Assembly (NCBI RefSeq): GCF_003058195.1
Contig: NZ_QBUH01000004.1
Span: 415,256-479,255 of the forward strand
DNA from: Elizabethkingia sp. YR214
GTDB taxonomy: Bacteria > Bacteroidota > Bacteroidia > Flavobacteriales > Weeksellaceae
DNA: 64,000 bases
Reading direction: 5' to 3'
Position numbers and translations under genes: made by a program
Shown: positions 50,042 through 58,132 of the stretch, piece after piece
How positions within the stretch are numbered: position 1 is the first letter of the stretch
Layout: the number at the start of each line of letters is the position of its first letter
The notes under the pieces: model-generated
What the model was told of the DNA's origin: nothing
What the model saw: the letters and a program-made list of their open reading frames with translations, nothing else
Databases searched by the model: none

Positions 50042-53020
50042 TTACAACCTTGCAGAGTTCAGTCTCAATGAGTTAACAATTACTGAAACGGAACTAAAAC
50101 TCATCGCAGCAGCTGCAATCATAGGGGAGAGCAGAATACCCAGAGAAGGGTATAATATACCTGCTGCTATTGGGATACCTAATACATTGTACAGGAATGC
50201 AAAGAGTAGGTTTTGTTTGATATTTCTAACCAATTTATGGCTAAGTACCTTTGCCTTTACAATACCCTTAAGATCACCTTTTAATAAGGTTATTTGTGCA
50301 CTTTCTATTGCCACATCGGTACCTGTACCCATTGCGATACCAATATCAGATTGTGCCAGTGCTGGCGCATCATTAATTCCGTCACCTGCCATTGCAACAA
50401 TTTTACCTAGTTCCTGTAACTTTTTTATTTCATTTAGTTTGTCTTCAGGAAGGGCCTGTGCAATATAATGTTTTATCCCAAGACTATCAGCTACAGCTTT
50501 GGCAGTTTTACGATTATCACCTGTTATCATTACGACATCTACACCCATTTGCATTAGCTGATGTACTGCTTCTTTAGAGGTTGCTTTTATAGGGTCTGTA
50601 ATAGCTACATAACCGGCAATATTATTATCTATAGTGACAAAAGAAACTGTTTTTCCTTGTTCCTGTTCAGCAGTAATTTGTGCTGCAATTATTTGGTCTA
50701 TAACTATATTATATTGTTTCAGAAGACTTTCATTTCCTACAAGAACTTCTTTGCCTCCTGTTTGTCCGTATACTCCTTTTCCGGAAATATTCTCAAAATT
50801 GCTGGCTTGTTCCAGTCTAAGGCCTTTTTCTTTGGCTTTCTTAATAATGGCCTCCGCTAGTGGGTGAGTACTATTCTGGTTAAGGCTGGCAGCCAATTGT
50901 AATACTTCCGTTTCTGTATACTGACCAAATGTTCCAATTTTCTGTACAACAGGTTTTCCTTCTGTAAGTGTTCCTGTTTTATCTGTTACCAGTACATTCA
51001 CTTTATTAAGATTTTCCAGAGCCTCTGCGTTCTTAATCAAAATACCATTCTTTGCACCTTTTCCAACACCCACCATTACCGACATAGGTGTTGCCAATCC
51101 AAGTGCACAAGGGCATGCCACAATAAGAACAGCCAAAAGGCAGGCAAACGCATACACAAACTTAGGTTCTGGTCCCCAAATGCTCCATATTATAAATGCA
51201 AGAACTGCGATTAATACAACAATCGGAACAAAGATGGCTGATACTTTATCAGTAAGTTTCTGGATAGGTGCTTTACTTCTGCTGGCTTCATTTACCATAT
51301 GAATGATTTGTGAAAGCAGTGTTTCATCACCTACACGCTCAGCTTCCATCAGGAAAGTTCTGTTACCATTGATAGTACCCGATGTTACGCTGTCTCCTTC
51401 TTTTTTATCTACAGGAACAGGCTCTCCGGTAATCATAGATTCATCTATTGTAGAATAGCCCTCTGTAATTTTTCCGTCCACCGGAATTTTATCACCCGGT
51501 TTTACTTTTAGAATATTTCCCAGCTGAATATCATCTACAGAAATCTTTTTGTCCTGACCATTTTCTACCAGTGTAGCTTCTGTCGGAGAAAGCTTGATAA
51601 GCTCCTTTATCGCAGAATTTGTTCTGGAATGTGCTTTTGCTTCCATCAGCTGCCCAAGAAGAACAAGCGTAAGGATAACTCCTACAGATTCGAAATATAA
51701 GTTGGCTCCACCGTGATGCTCTTTTAGCTCATGAGGAACAATATCCGGGAAGATTAAAGCAACTAAACTATATATAAAAGCAGCTCCGGCACCAAGACCT
51801 ATAAGACTGAACATATTGAGCTTCCATGTCTTGAAAGAAGTCCATGCTCTTTCAAAAAACATCCATGCAGCATAGAAAACAACAGGAACGGTTAACCCTA
51901 ATTGTATCCAACCGTTAGCTTCGGGTGATAATATTTTCAAAATTGGATTACCGGGAATCATTCCACCCATAGCCAATATAAATACAGGAACGGTAAAACC
52001 TACGGAAATCCAAAACTTTTTCAGAAGATCTTTGTAGGTTGCATCCTCCTCTTCAGTCGGTTCCATAGGGACGAGATCCATACCGCAAATAGGGCAGTTA
52101 CCAGGGCCATCCTGAATAATTTCCGGGTGCATGGGGCAGGTATACTGTACTTTTTTCTTCAGCTCTGGTATTTTTTCCAGATTCATACCACATACAGGAC
52201 AGCTTCCGGGATTATCGTATAATTTATCTCCCTCGCAATGCATTGGGCAGTAGTATTTACCAGCCGATGATGATGTTACTTTAGGTTTCTCTGTGTGATG
52301 GTGTCCGCCACTACAGCATGAAGTTTTTTCTTCTTTTTCAGGAGCGTTTACCTCTTCAATAGGAGCGAGGAACATCCCACATACCGGACATCTTCCAAGT
52401 TCGTTGTATATTTTCTCACCTTCACATTTCATAGGGCATATATACTGCCCGCTAGGCGATATTTTATCAGCCGGAGCTATACTATGTTGCTGCTGCTGAT
52501 TTGCTGTAGAGCAGCATGAAGCTTTTTCTTCCTTTGCAGGGGGATTTATTTCTTCAATAGGAGCGAGGAACATCCCACATACCGGACATCTTCCAGGTTC
52601 GTTGTATATTTTCTCACCTTCACATTTCATAGGGCATATATACTGCCCGCTAGGCGATATTTTATCAGCCGGAGCTATACTATGTTGCTGCTGCTGATTT
52701 GTTGCAGAGCAGCATGAAGATTTCTCTTCAGTATGTTTTGCTGCTTCTTTTTTCAGGCTTCCGACTGCAGGTAACGAGTTACCCGCAGGAGCAGAACAAC
52801 ATCCGGATTTTGGAGCTTCATGTTGAATGCTGTAATTCCCGGCTTCTTCCAACTTCTTCTGAAGTTCTTCTTCTGAAAAGTCTCTTTCTGAATGTATTTT
52901 AGCTACAGGAGGATCTAGTTGTACAGTAGCAGAGATACCTTCTATTTCATTTAGTTTTTTCTCTATTTTACTGCGACAACCATCACATGACATTCCTTTT
53001 ATGCTGAATACTTTTTCCAT
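50042..53020 (-). CDS. copA: copper-translocating P1B-type ATPase with multiple metal-binding modules
   Basis: The 992-aa inner-membrane copper exporter has an N-terminal HMA domain (GMSCDGCRSKIE, residues 9-20). Four HMBD zinc-ribbon-like modules follow at about residues 126-158, 192-224, 254-286 and 291-321, each CPM(K/H)...CP(V/I)CGM. They are separated by linkers with CC pairs (SCCSATNQQQQHS, SCCSTANQQQQHS, SCCSGGHHHTE). The ATPase core has the CPC metal site (ACPCALGLATP), the phosphorylation loop VTDKTGTLTEGKP, STHPLAEAI and GDGINDAPALAQSD. Typical CopA proteins are about 750 aa; the extra length is this metal-binding region. It is preceded on the same strand by an AraC-type regulator with an HMA-like motif. 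Confidence 0.95.
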   Translation of the reverse strand: MEKVFSIKGMSCDGCRSKIEKKLNEIEGISATVQLDPPVAKIHSERDFSEEELQKKLEEAGNYSIQHEAPKSGCCSAPAGNSLPAVGSLKKEAAKHTEEKSSCCSATNQQQQHSIAPADKISPSGQYICPMKCEGEKIYNEPGRCPVCGMFLAPIEEINPPAKEEKASCCSTANQQQQHSIAPADKISPSGQYICPMKCEGEKIYNELGRCPVCGMFLAPIEEVNAPEKEEKTSCCSGGHHHTEKPKVTSSSAGKYYCPMHCEGDKLYDNPGSCPVCGMNLEKIPELKKKVQYTCPMHPEIIQDGPGNCPICGMDLVPMEPTEEEDATYKDLLKKFWISVGFTVPVFILAMGGMIPGNPILKILSPEANGWIQLGLTVPVVFYAAWMFFERAWTSFKTWKLNMFSLIGLGAGAAFIYSLVALIFPDIVPHELKEHHGGANLYFESVGVILTLVLLGQLMEAKAHSRTNSAIKELIKLSPTEATLVENGQDKKISVDDIQLGNILKVKPGDKIPVDGKITEGYSTIDESMITGEPVPVDKKEGDSVTSGTINGNRTFLMEAERVGDETLLSQIIHMVNEASRSKAPIQKLTDKVSAIFVPIVVLIAVLAFIIWSIWGPEPKFVYAFACLLAVLIVACPCALGLATPMSVMVGVGKGAKNGILIKNAEALENLNKVNVLVTDKTGTLTEGKPVVQKIGTFGQYTETEVLQLAASLNQNSTHPLAEAIIKKAKEKGLRLEQASNFENISGKGVYGQTGGKEVLVGNESLLKQYNIVIDQIIAAQITAEQEQGKTVSFVTIDNNIAGYVAITDPIKATSKEAVHQLMQMGVDVVMITGDNRKTAKAVADSLGIKHYIAQALPEDKLNEIKKLQELGKIVAMAGDGINDAPALAQSDIGIAMGTGTDVAIESAQITLLKGDLKGIVKAKVLSHKLVRNIKQNLLFAFLYNVLGIPIAAGILYPSLGILLSPMIAAAAMSFSSVSVIVNSLRLNSARL
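52353..52748 (-). repeat. 198-bp tandem duplication inside copA
   Basis: Two adjacent 198-bp units (52353-52550 and 52551-52748) are nearly identical over about 175 bp. The first differences I see are AAGTTC versus AGGTTC and GCTGTA versus GTTGCA. They encode 66-residue units containing one HMBD module plus its CC linker. The near-identity points to recent duplication. Confidence 0.9.
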
Positions 53021-53355
53021 GTTTAATATTTTATACTACAAATTTCGGAAAGTGAAATCAGGTATGTATTATAAATATATGGAAGATGTTTATATAATTC
53101 AGCTTCTTATTTCTGTAGAAATAAAATAAAATTGAACTAGCACAAAGGCGCAAAAAACAATAAATAATAAGTGTTATATTGTTTTTTAAGGCACAAAGAT
53201 TTTTATCCTACGATAAAAATTAGTTATGTTAACAAAAAATCTTTGATTTTTCCTTTGTGCCTTAAGAATTTTTTGAGAATCTTTTATAGCTCAATTGTGC
53301 CGTTGTGTTCGTTTTTCTATAAAATGTTATAGTAATCCTTTGGCTGAATTAAACT
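53021..53355. repeat. 335-bp gap with nested inverted repeats
   Basis: The region 53136-53312 has several related words (GCACAAAGG, GGCACAAAG, TTTGTGCC, TTGTGCCGTTGTG). The main inverted repeat is TTAAGGCACAAAG (53186-53198) with CTTTGTGCCTTAA (53253-53265). Inside it AAAGATTTTT pairs with AAAAATCTTT, and a second repeat AAAAAACAATA/TATTGTTTTTT lies at its left. No reading frame is present. It looks like a degenerate MITE or REP-type element between the regulator gene and copA. The copA promoter must lie near 53021-53080 but I see only a weak GAAATTTG -7-like match. Confidence 0.6.
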
Positions 53356-53916
53356 TTAGATTTTATCCAGAGCTTGCCTGTGTTTGTCTTTTGCTTTTTG
53401 GAATTGTGAAGGTGAAAATCCTGTAACCTTTTTAAACTGGGAAGAAAGATGCTGTACTGTTTTGTAACCAAGCATATCCGCTATCTGTGTAAGTGAATAC
53501 TCATTGTATACCAGAAGTTCTTTTACCTTTTCTATTTTATGCAGGATATAGTATTGCTCCAACGTAACATTTTCTGTCTGAGAAAATAGCTTAGATAGAG
53601 AACTGTACTCTTTATGCAAATGCTCACTAAGGTATACTGATATTTTAAAGTCTTCCTCAATGTCCAGACTTTGTACTTTCTGCAAAATAAGAGTTTTCAT
53701 TTTCTCAATCTGCTTTACCGAAAGATCCTGAAGTATTTCAAAGCCTTGTTCATTCAACACTTTTTCGAGCACAGAGACTTGCTCCTTGTCAAGAGTATCC
53801 TTAGTTTCAGCAACCCCCAATTCTAATTTAGTCAGAGAAATATTCAGATTATTAAAGATATTCTGAACAGAAGACAGGCATCTGCCGCATACCATATTTT
53901 TAATGTGTAATTCCAT
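53356..53916 (-). CDS. AraC-type regulator with N-terminal HMA-like CxxC segment
   Basis: The 186-aa protein has an N-terminal half that begins MELHIKNMVCGRCLSSVQNIF, an HMA-like metal-binding start with C10 and C13, and continues as a ferredoxin-like alpha/beta unit to about residue 70. A helical linker leads to an AraC DNA-binding domain at about residues 120-182 (LLVYNEYSLTQIADMLGYKT, HLSSQFKKVTGFSPSQFQ). It therefore combines a copper-chaperone-type sensor with an AraC output. It lies directly upstream of copA, with a repeat-filled gap between them. Its start overlaps the thioesterase stop (TAATG). Metal sensing is inferred from the CxxC and the neighbour. Confidence 0.85.
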   Translation of the reverse strand: MELHIKNMVCGRCLSSVQNIFNNLNISLTKLELGVAETKDTLDKEQVSVLEKVLNEQGFEILQDLSVKQIEKMKTLILQKVQSLDIEEDFKISVYLSEHLHKEYSSLSKLFSQTENVTLEQYYILHKIEKVKELLVYNEYSLTQIADMLGYKTVQHLSSQFKKVTGFSPSQFQKAKDKHRQALDKI

Positions 53917-54314
53917 TAGCCTTCAGGGAATCTGTCGTGTGGATATTCTATTTTGGTTTTTCCATGTGCAGATGGTTTACCGTGGTCATCCAGGCTTACC
54001 ATTATAATTTTGTCAATCTTTATAATAGTTTGTCTTGTCATTTTATTTCTTACCTCACATGAAAGTGTAATAGAGGTGTGTCCAAAAGATGTTGCCAGAA
54101 TTCCGATTTCTACGATATCACCTTGTGTAGCGGAATGTATAAAGTTGATTTCTGATATAAACTTGGTAACGCAACGTGGGTTTTCTAACTGTATAATAGC
54201 ATATAATGCTGCTTCTTCATCTATCCATTGTAAAAGTCTGCCCCCGAATAAAGACTGATTAGGGTTTAGATCTTCAGGTTTTACCCATTTACGGGTATGG
54301 AAATTCATTGCCAT
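53916..54314 (-). CDS. acyl-CoA thioesterase (hotdog fold, YciA-like)
   Basis: The 132-aa hotdog-fold protein has the HotDog ACOT signature: LNPNQSLFGGRLLQWIDEEAALYA, with the catalytic Asp/Glu, and EINFIHSATQGDIVEIGI, then TSITLSCEVRN. This is the YciA/BACH family, which hydrolyses acyl-CoA esters in the cytosol. The start at 54314 (MAMNF) could instead be the second Met. Its stop overlaps the ATG of the AraC-type regulator by one base, an odd pairing of lipid and metal genes that suggests translational coupling. Confidence 0.88.
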   Translation of the reverse strand: MAMNFHTRKWVKPEDLNPNQSLFGGRLLQWIDEEAALYAIIQLENPRCVTKFISEINFIHSATQGDIVEIGILATSFGHTSITLSCEVRNKMTRQTIIKIDKIIMVSLDDHGKPSAHGKTKIEYPHDRFPEG

Positions 54315-54347
54315 AAACTTAATTTGTTTTGATAGAGTAAAAATAAA

Positions 54348-54376
54348 AAAACTTCTACAATAAATGCAGAAGTTTT
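54348..54376 (-). terminator. terminator-like hairpin in the leader of the thioesterase gene
   Basis: The minus strand reads AAAACTTCT, 11-nt loop, AGAAGTTTT followed by more Ts, 34 bp before the thioesterase ATG. Because it lies upstream of a gene start, it must end a short upstream transcript or act as an attenuator. Confidence 0.55.
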
Positions 54377-54571
54377 GGTAGAGAGATTTATGATTAAGGA
54401 TATTTAGGAATAAATCACCCGTTTTTTTATATTTCGCCGTGGATTATCGAAAAACAGGAGATATTATTTCCTCTGTATAAGCAAAGTTTGTGCTGAAAAA
54501 AGTAAATAAATAATAACGAATGTTAATTTTTTTATAAAAGATTCTCTGGGGTTATCGTTTAATGATAAAGC

Positions 54572-54603
54572 TTGGTTTTACTGTTTTTATTTAGGTATAT
54601 TTG
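54572..54603 (+). promoter_or_regulatory. promoter of the glutamate synthase-like gene
   Basis: TTG (54572-54574), 21 bp, then TATATTTG (54596-54603), 29 bp before the ATG at 54632. Confidence 0.6.
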
Positions 54604-54631
54604 AGGTTAATTTTAAACAAAAAGTATTGTA

Positions 54632-56152
54632 ATGAGAAATCAGTTTCTTACCTGGGGCATTGTCATTGTATTGGCCTCCTGGGGAATAACTTTCCTTATT
54701 AACGCCGACCTGTGGATACCAATTTTGCTATCCCTTATTTATCTCTGGGGCCTATATGACGCTTTCCAGACAAAGCATGCTATTTTACGAAACTTTCCTG
54801 TCCTGGGGAATTTCCGTTATTTCTTCGAGGAAATATCGCCGGAAATGCAGCAGTATTTTATCGAGAGGAATACGGATGGTAAACCTTTCCCGAGGAATGA
54901 AAGATCTGCAGCTTACCGAAGAGCAAAAAATATATCTGCGAATGTACCATTTGGGACACAGCTAGACATTAATACAAGAAAGTATGAAGGAATTAAGCAT
55001 TCTATTTATGCAAAAATTCCTTCTGAAGAATTACCAAGAGTAACCGTTGGAGGACCCTTGTGTAAGAAGCCTTACAATGCATCTTTATTTAATATCTCAG
55101 CGATGAGCTACGGAGCATTGAGTAACAGAGCTGTAGTATCTTTAAATTCTGGTGCTAAAAAAGGAAACTTCTTCCATAATACAGGAGAAGGAGGGATATC
55201 TCATTACCATCTAGAAGGTGGTGGAGATCTTTGCTGGCAGATTGGTACGGGGTATTTCGGATGTCGTGATGATCACGGACATTTTAATCCCGAACTATTT
55301 GCTGAGAAGTCTGCTCATCCAAATGTAAAGCTCATCGAAATAAAACTTTCTCAGGGTGCAAAACCAGGACATGGTGGTGTATTACCGGGAGTAAAGAATA
55401 CACCTGAAATTGCAAAGATTCGTCACGTAGAACCAGGAAAAACTATTTTATCTCCTCCGGGACACACAGCATTCAATAGCGCTGAAGGTCTATTAAAGTT
55501 TGTACAACAGCTGAGAGACCTTAGTGAAGGTAAACCTGTTGGATTTAAACTTTGTATTGGTGATACACGTGAATTTGAAGAGATTTGCGAAAAAATGAAT
55601 GTACTGAATATCTGGCCGGACTTTATTACAGTAGATGGAGCTGAAGGGGGTACAGGAGCTGCACCATTGGAGTTTTCAGACGGAGTTGGTATGCCTTTGG
55701 AGCCAGCACTTATTTTTGTAAATAGAACGCTTCAGAAATATGATGTTCGTGATAAAATCAGAATTATTGCCAGCGGAAAAGTACTTACTTCATTGGATAT
55801 CCTTAGAGCTGTAGCAATGGGAGCTGATATGTGTAATAATGCAAGAGGATTTATGTTCTCTTTAGGTTGTATTCAGGCTCTAAGATGTCATTCTAACGCT
55901 TGTCCTACAGGTGTGGCAACTCAGGATAAAATGCTGATTAAAGGTCTGGATGTAGCAGATAAGAGCGAGAGAGTATATTATTTCCACAGAAATACATTGC
56001 ATACATGTAACGAGCTTATCGCTGCTGCCGGAAGAACTTCTTATGCGGAAGTAGATGCTTCAATGTTTATGAGAGGTGATGAGTTTGAACATTTATCAGA
56101 TTCTTATTTCCCGGATATCTTAACGAACGTAAAACACAAAACCCAGATCTAA
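54632..56152 (+). CDS. FMN-binding glutamate synthase family protein
   Basis: The 506-aa protein has two N-terminal membrane helices (about residues 7-45). The FMN-binding barrel of the glutamate synthase large subunit follows: ISAMSYGALSNRAVVSLNSGAKKG, GEGGISHYHLEGGGDLCWQIGTGYFG, TVDGAEGGTGAAPLEFSDGVG and ASGKVLTSLDILRA. The cysteine cluster GCIQALRCHSNACPTG matches the 3Fe-4S site. It lacks the amidotransferase and GXGXG domains, so it is a short stand-alone member of unknown redox role rather than full GltB. It has its own promoter and terminator. Confidence 0.93.
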   Translation: MRNQFLTWGIVIVLASWGITFLINADLWIPILLSLIYLWGLYDAFQTKHAILRNFPVLGNFRYFFEEISPEMQQYFIERNTDGKPFPRNERSAAYRRAKNISANVPFGTQLDINTRKYEGIKHSIYAKIPSEELPRVTVGGPLCKKPYNASLFNISAMSYGALSNRAVVSLNSGAKKGNFFHNTGEGGISHYHLEGGGDLCWQIGTGYFGCRDDHGHFNPELFAEKSAHPNVKLIEIKLSQGAKPGHGGVLPGVKNTPEIAKIRHVEPGKTILSPPGHTAFNSAEGLLKFVQQLRDLSEGKPVGFKLCIGDTREFEEICEKMNVLNIWPDFITVDGAEGGTGAAPLEFSDGVGMPLEPALIFVNRTLQKYDVRDKIRIIASGKVLTSLDILRAVAMGADMCNNARGFMFSLGCIQALRCHSNACPTGVATQDKMLIKGLDVADKSERVYYFHRNTLHTCNELIAAAGRTSYAEVDASMFMRGDEFEHLSDSYFPDILTNVKHKTQI

Positions 56153-56182
56153 TTAAGAACTGAGTTTATCTGTAAAATAAAA

Positions 56183-56213
56183 AATCCGGTGAAGCAATTC
56201 ACCGGATTCTTTT
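56183..56213. terminator. bidirectional terminator
   Basis: The 11-bp stem AATCCGGTGAA/TTCACCGGATT with loop GCAA, A run before and T run after, lies between convergent genes. Confidence 0.92.
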
Positions 56214-56229
56214 TTGTAAAAGATTTCTC

Positions 56230-56406
56230 TTATTTCTTAGATTCCTCCACAGAAACTTTTCTGAAGTCTTTCAATAATTTGCTTAACTCTAAAGCTGCTT
56301 TTCTAGCTCTTGTACCTGCAGCTTTGTTACCTTTTTCTAATTGAAGGTTAGAGTCAGTTGTGAAAGTTCCAAACTCCTGTGCGATTTTTTCTAATAGTTC
56401 TTGCAT
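56230..56406 (-). CDS. histone H1-like small basic protein
   Basis: I read this 58-aa gene by hand. It begins MQELLEKIAQEFGTF and ends SVEESKK. The middle KGNKAAGTRARKAALELSKLLKDFRK is split here as KGNKAAGTRARKAALEL and SKLLKDFRK, and is the typical Hc1/histone H1-like DNA-binding pattern of Bacteroidota. It is highly basic with one predicted helix pair. It probably binds DNA and affects nucleoid structure. It is monocistronic, with a TATATTTG element 20 bp upstream and a shared terminator. The short length is normal for the family. Confidence 0.9.
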   Translation of the reverse strand: MQELLEKIAQEFGTFTTDSNLQLEKGNKAAGTRARKAALELSKLLKDFRKVSVEESKK

Positions 56407-56425
56407 ATGATTAATTTTTGGACTG

Positions 56426-56433
56426 CAAATATA
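56426..56433 (-). promoter_or_regulatory. -7 element of the histone H1-like gene
   Basis: On the minus strand TATATTTG matches TAnnTTTG, 19 bp before the ATG at 56406. Further upstream an inverted repeat ATTTTATCG/CGATAAAAT (56457-56484) could be an operator. Confidence 0.5.
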
Positions 56434-56632
56434 AAATAATCCTTCATTTATAAAGAATTTTATCGCTGTAAATATCGATAAAATCTACATTTTTATTCAT
56501 TTTCTAAATTGATGATTCTAAAAATAGAAACGTTGAAAAAAAATATTTTGCTGCTTATTATTTTCAAAGAGTCCCTTTTTGGTTTTTCGGAGATGAAGAA
56601 AAAAAGAGTAACTTTATTTAAATCATCTGTTT

Positions 56633-57454
56633 ATGAGAAAGCTATATCTTTTAACATTCATAATTCTGAGTTTTTTTGGGACAGCTCAGGACTTGGAAAC
56701 GATCGCAAAAGAAATTAAAGAAGAGGGAATAAAATTATACAGGAGTGAAATGGCGAGCTGGTATGGAACGGATGTATTTTTGGCCAATTATAAAAATAAT
56801 GAGAATATCGGCGGATACTTTTCTTACATAAACAACAATGTGCCTGTTTGTATATTCTTTTCAAAAGAAAATAAAGTAATAGGTTCCGTCGCTTTTCCTA
56901 CTAACTATAATCCTAAAGATTCCAAATTGGATCTAACAGCAAGAGATTTTACAGATGTTGAGCGAAAATATTTTGACATCCGGCAGAAAGCTCTACAAAG
57001 GATTAAAACAGATACTATTTTCAGAGCCTATCAGAATACAAATCTAAACCTGATACCAATTGTTGATGAGAGGAAGAACGAACAAAATAAGGTTTATATT
57101 TTGACCGGAACTACACAAAATAATCTTGTTCTGTTTGGTAATGACTATCTGGTTACTTTTAATAAAAATAATGAAATAGAGAAGACGGAACGCCTGCACA
57201 ATAGTTTAATCGCTATGAACACAAAAGATGAAAAAGGAGAAAACCTGATAAGTGGAGTACATTCACATATCCTTCCTGACTGGTTGTATATAACACCAAC
57301 AGATATTTGTACACTGATGCTATACCAGCATATTCACAATCTGGCAAGCTACATTACAATATCAAAAAAATATGTGAGTATATGGGATTGTAAAAACAAT
57401 AATTTAGCGATTATGAAAACTGAGGATTTTGAAAAAATGAACAAGAGTAAATAA
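56633..57454 (+). CDS. secreted hypothetical protein
   Basis: A 273-aa protein with a Sec signal ending FFGTAQ. The mature part is mixed alpha/beta and polar, with the segments SEMASWYGTDVFLANYKNNENIGGYFSYI, YFDIRQKALQRIKTDTIFRAYQ and VHSHILPDWLYITPTDICTLML (each cut here to show key words: SEMASWYGTDVFLANY, GGYFSYI, LPDWLYITPTDICTL). I recognise no family. The latter half is rich in Asn and Lys. It is convergent with the ribosomal operon and has no partner gene. Envelope location is the only safe inference. Confidence 0.6.
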   Translation: MRKLYLLTFIILSFFGTAQDLETIAKEIKEEGIKLYRSEMASWYGTDVFLANYKNNENIGGYFSYINNNVPVCIFFSKENKVIGSVAFPTNYNPKDSKLDLTARDFTDVERKYFDIRQKALQRIKTDTIFRAYQNTNLNLIPIVDERKNEQNKVYILTGTTQNNLVLFGNDYLVTFNKNNEIEKTERLHNSLIAMNTKDEKGENLISGVHSHILPDWLYITPTDICTLMLYQHIHNLASYITISKKYVSIWDCKNNNLAIMKTEDFEKMNKSK

Positions 57455-57463
57455 GAGCATAAA

Positions 57464-57488
57464 AAAATCCTCCCCGAAGGAAGGATTT
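57464..57488. terminator. shared terminator
   Basis: The stem AAATCC-TCC/GGA-AGGATTT with a one-base bulge, after an A run, lies between the secreted hypothetical gene and rplI. Confidence 0.7.
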
Positions 57489-57511
57489 ATATCTTTAAGA
57501 AATTGCTTAAA

Positions 57512-58012
57512 TTAAGCCTCTTCTTTAGTTTCAGCTTTTTCAGCAGCTTTAGGAGCTTCTACAGGAGCATCAGAAACTACGTCAAATTCGTAATCGTGCT
57601 CTACGTTTCTGTGAAGTCTTACTTTTGCAGAAAATTTACCAGTTCTCTTGATAGTGTTACCAGGAATCTTGATGAATTTTTTCTCGATATCTACACCAGC
57701 TTTAGCTAAAGCTTCTGCAAGATCTGCATTGTTGATAGATCCGAAAAGTTTATCACCAGTACCTACTTTAGCAGGGATAGTTAATACAACTTTTTTCAGT
57801 TGATCGATCTTAGCTGTAGCAGCAGCAACTAATTTAGCTTCTTCTTCTTTTCTAGTCTCTAAAGTAGCTTCTAAAGCTGCTTTGTTTTTAGGAGTTGCTA
57901 ATAAAGCATATCCTTGAGGAATAAGGAAGTTACGAGCGTAACCTGGTTTTACATCGATAGTATCGAATTCAAGTCCTAAATTCTCTACGTCTTTTTTTAG
58001 AATAATTTGCAT
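57512..58012 (-). CDS. rplI: 50S ribosomal protein L9
   Basis: The 166-aa L9 protein has the N-terminal rRNA-binding domain (MQIILKKDVENLGLEFDTIDV, then KPGYARNFLIPQGYALLAT) and a long connecting helix rich in Ala and Lys. The C-terminal domain (GTGDKLFGSINNADLAEAL) follows. A Pro/Ala/Glu tail (APVEAPKAAEKAETKEEA) extends beyond the usual 150 residues. It is the last gene of rpsF-rpsR-rplI, and a hairpin lies in the gap before it. Confidence 0.97.
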   Translation of the reverse strand: MQIILKKDVENLGLEFDTIDVKPGYARNFLIPQGYALLATPKNKAALEATLETRKEEEAKLVAAATAKIDQLKKVVLTIPAKVGTGDKLFGSINNADLAEALAKAGVDIEKKFIKIPGNTIKRTGKFSAKVRLHRNVEHDYEFDVVSDAPVEAPKAAEKAETKEEA

Positions 58013-58092
58013 TGTTGTTGTCCGTTTTTAATTTTAGATTCAGTTAAATTTTTGAATCCAAAAATCGTTAGAATTAATATTGATTCAGCAAC

Positions 58093-58121
58093 AAAAGAAG
58101 CAAGACAAGCCTGCTTCTTTT
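58093..58121 (-). terminator. terminator-like hairpin between rpsR and rplI
   Basis: Minus strand: AAAAGAAGCA, 9-nt loop, TGCTTCTTTT, 12 bp past the rpsR stop. The 120-bp gap to rplI has no good promoter, so this may partly terminate or attenuate rplI transcription. Confidence 0.6.
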
Positions 58122-58132
58122 ATTAATTTGTC

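Larger units (their letters stand above)
54315..54631. other. 317-bp divergent intergenic region
   Basis: It lies between two genes transcribed away from each other, and I see no reading frame. It contains a hairpin with a T run on the minus strand at 54348-54376 and a plus-strand promoter at 54572-54603. Upstream of the hairpin, the minus strand has a run of AT-rich sequence with several small self-complementary words, so a short untranslated RNA is possible. Confidence 0.5.

Noticed and set aside
53136..53312. Repeated CACAAAG words considered as a CRISPR array
   Set aside because: The repeats are short, degenerate and inverted, with no regular spacers and no cas genes nearby.
54632..56152. 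Full GltB glutamate synthase
   Set aside because: The glutaminase and GXGXG domains are missing; only the FMN barrel with N-terminal helices is encoded.
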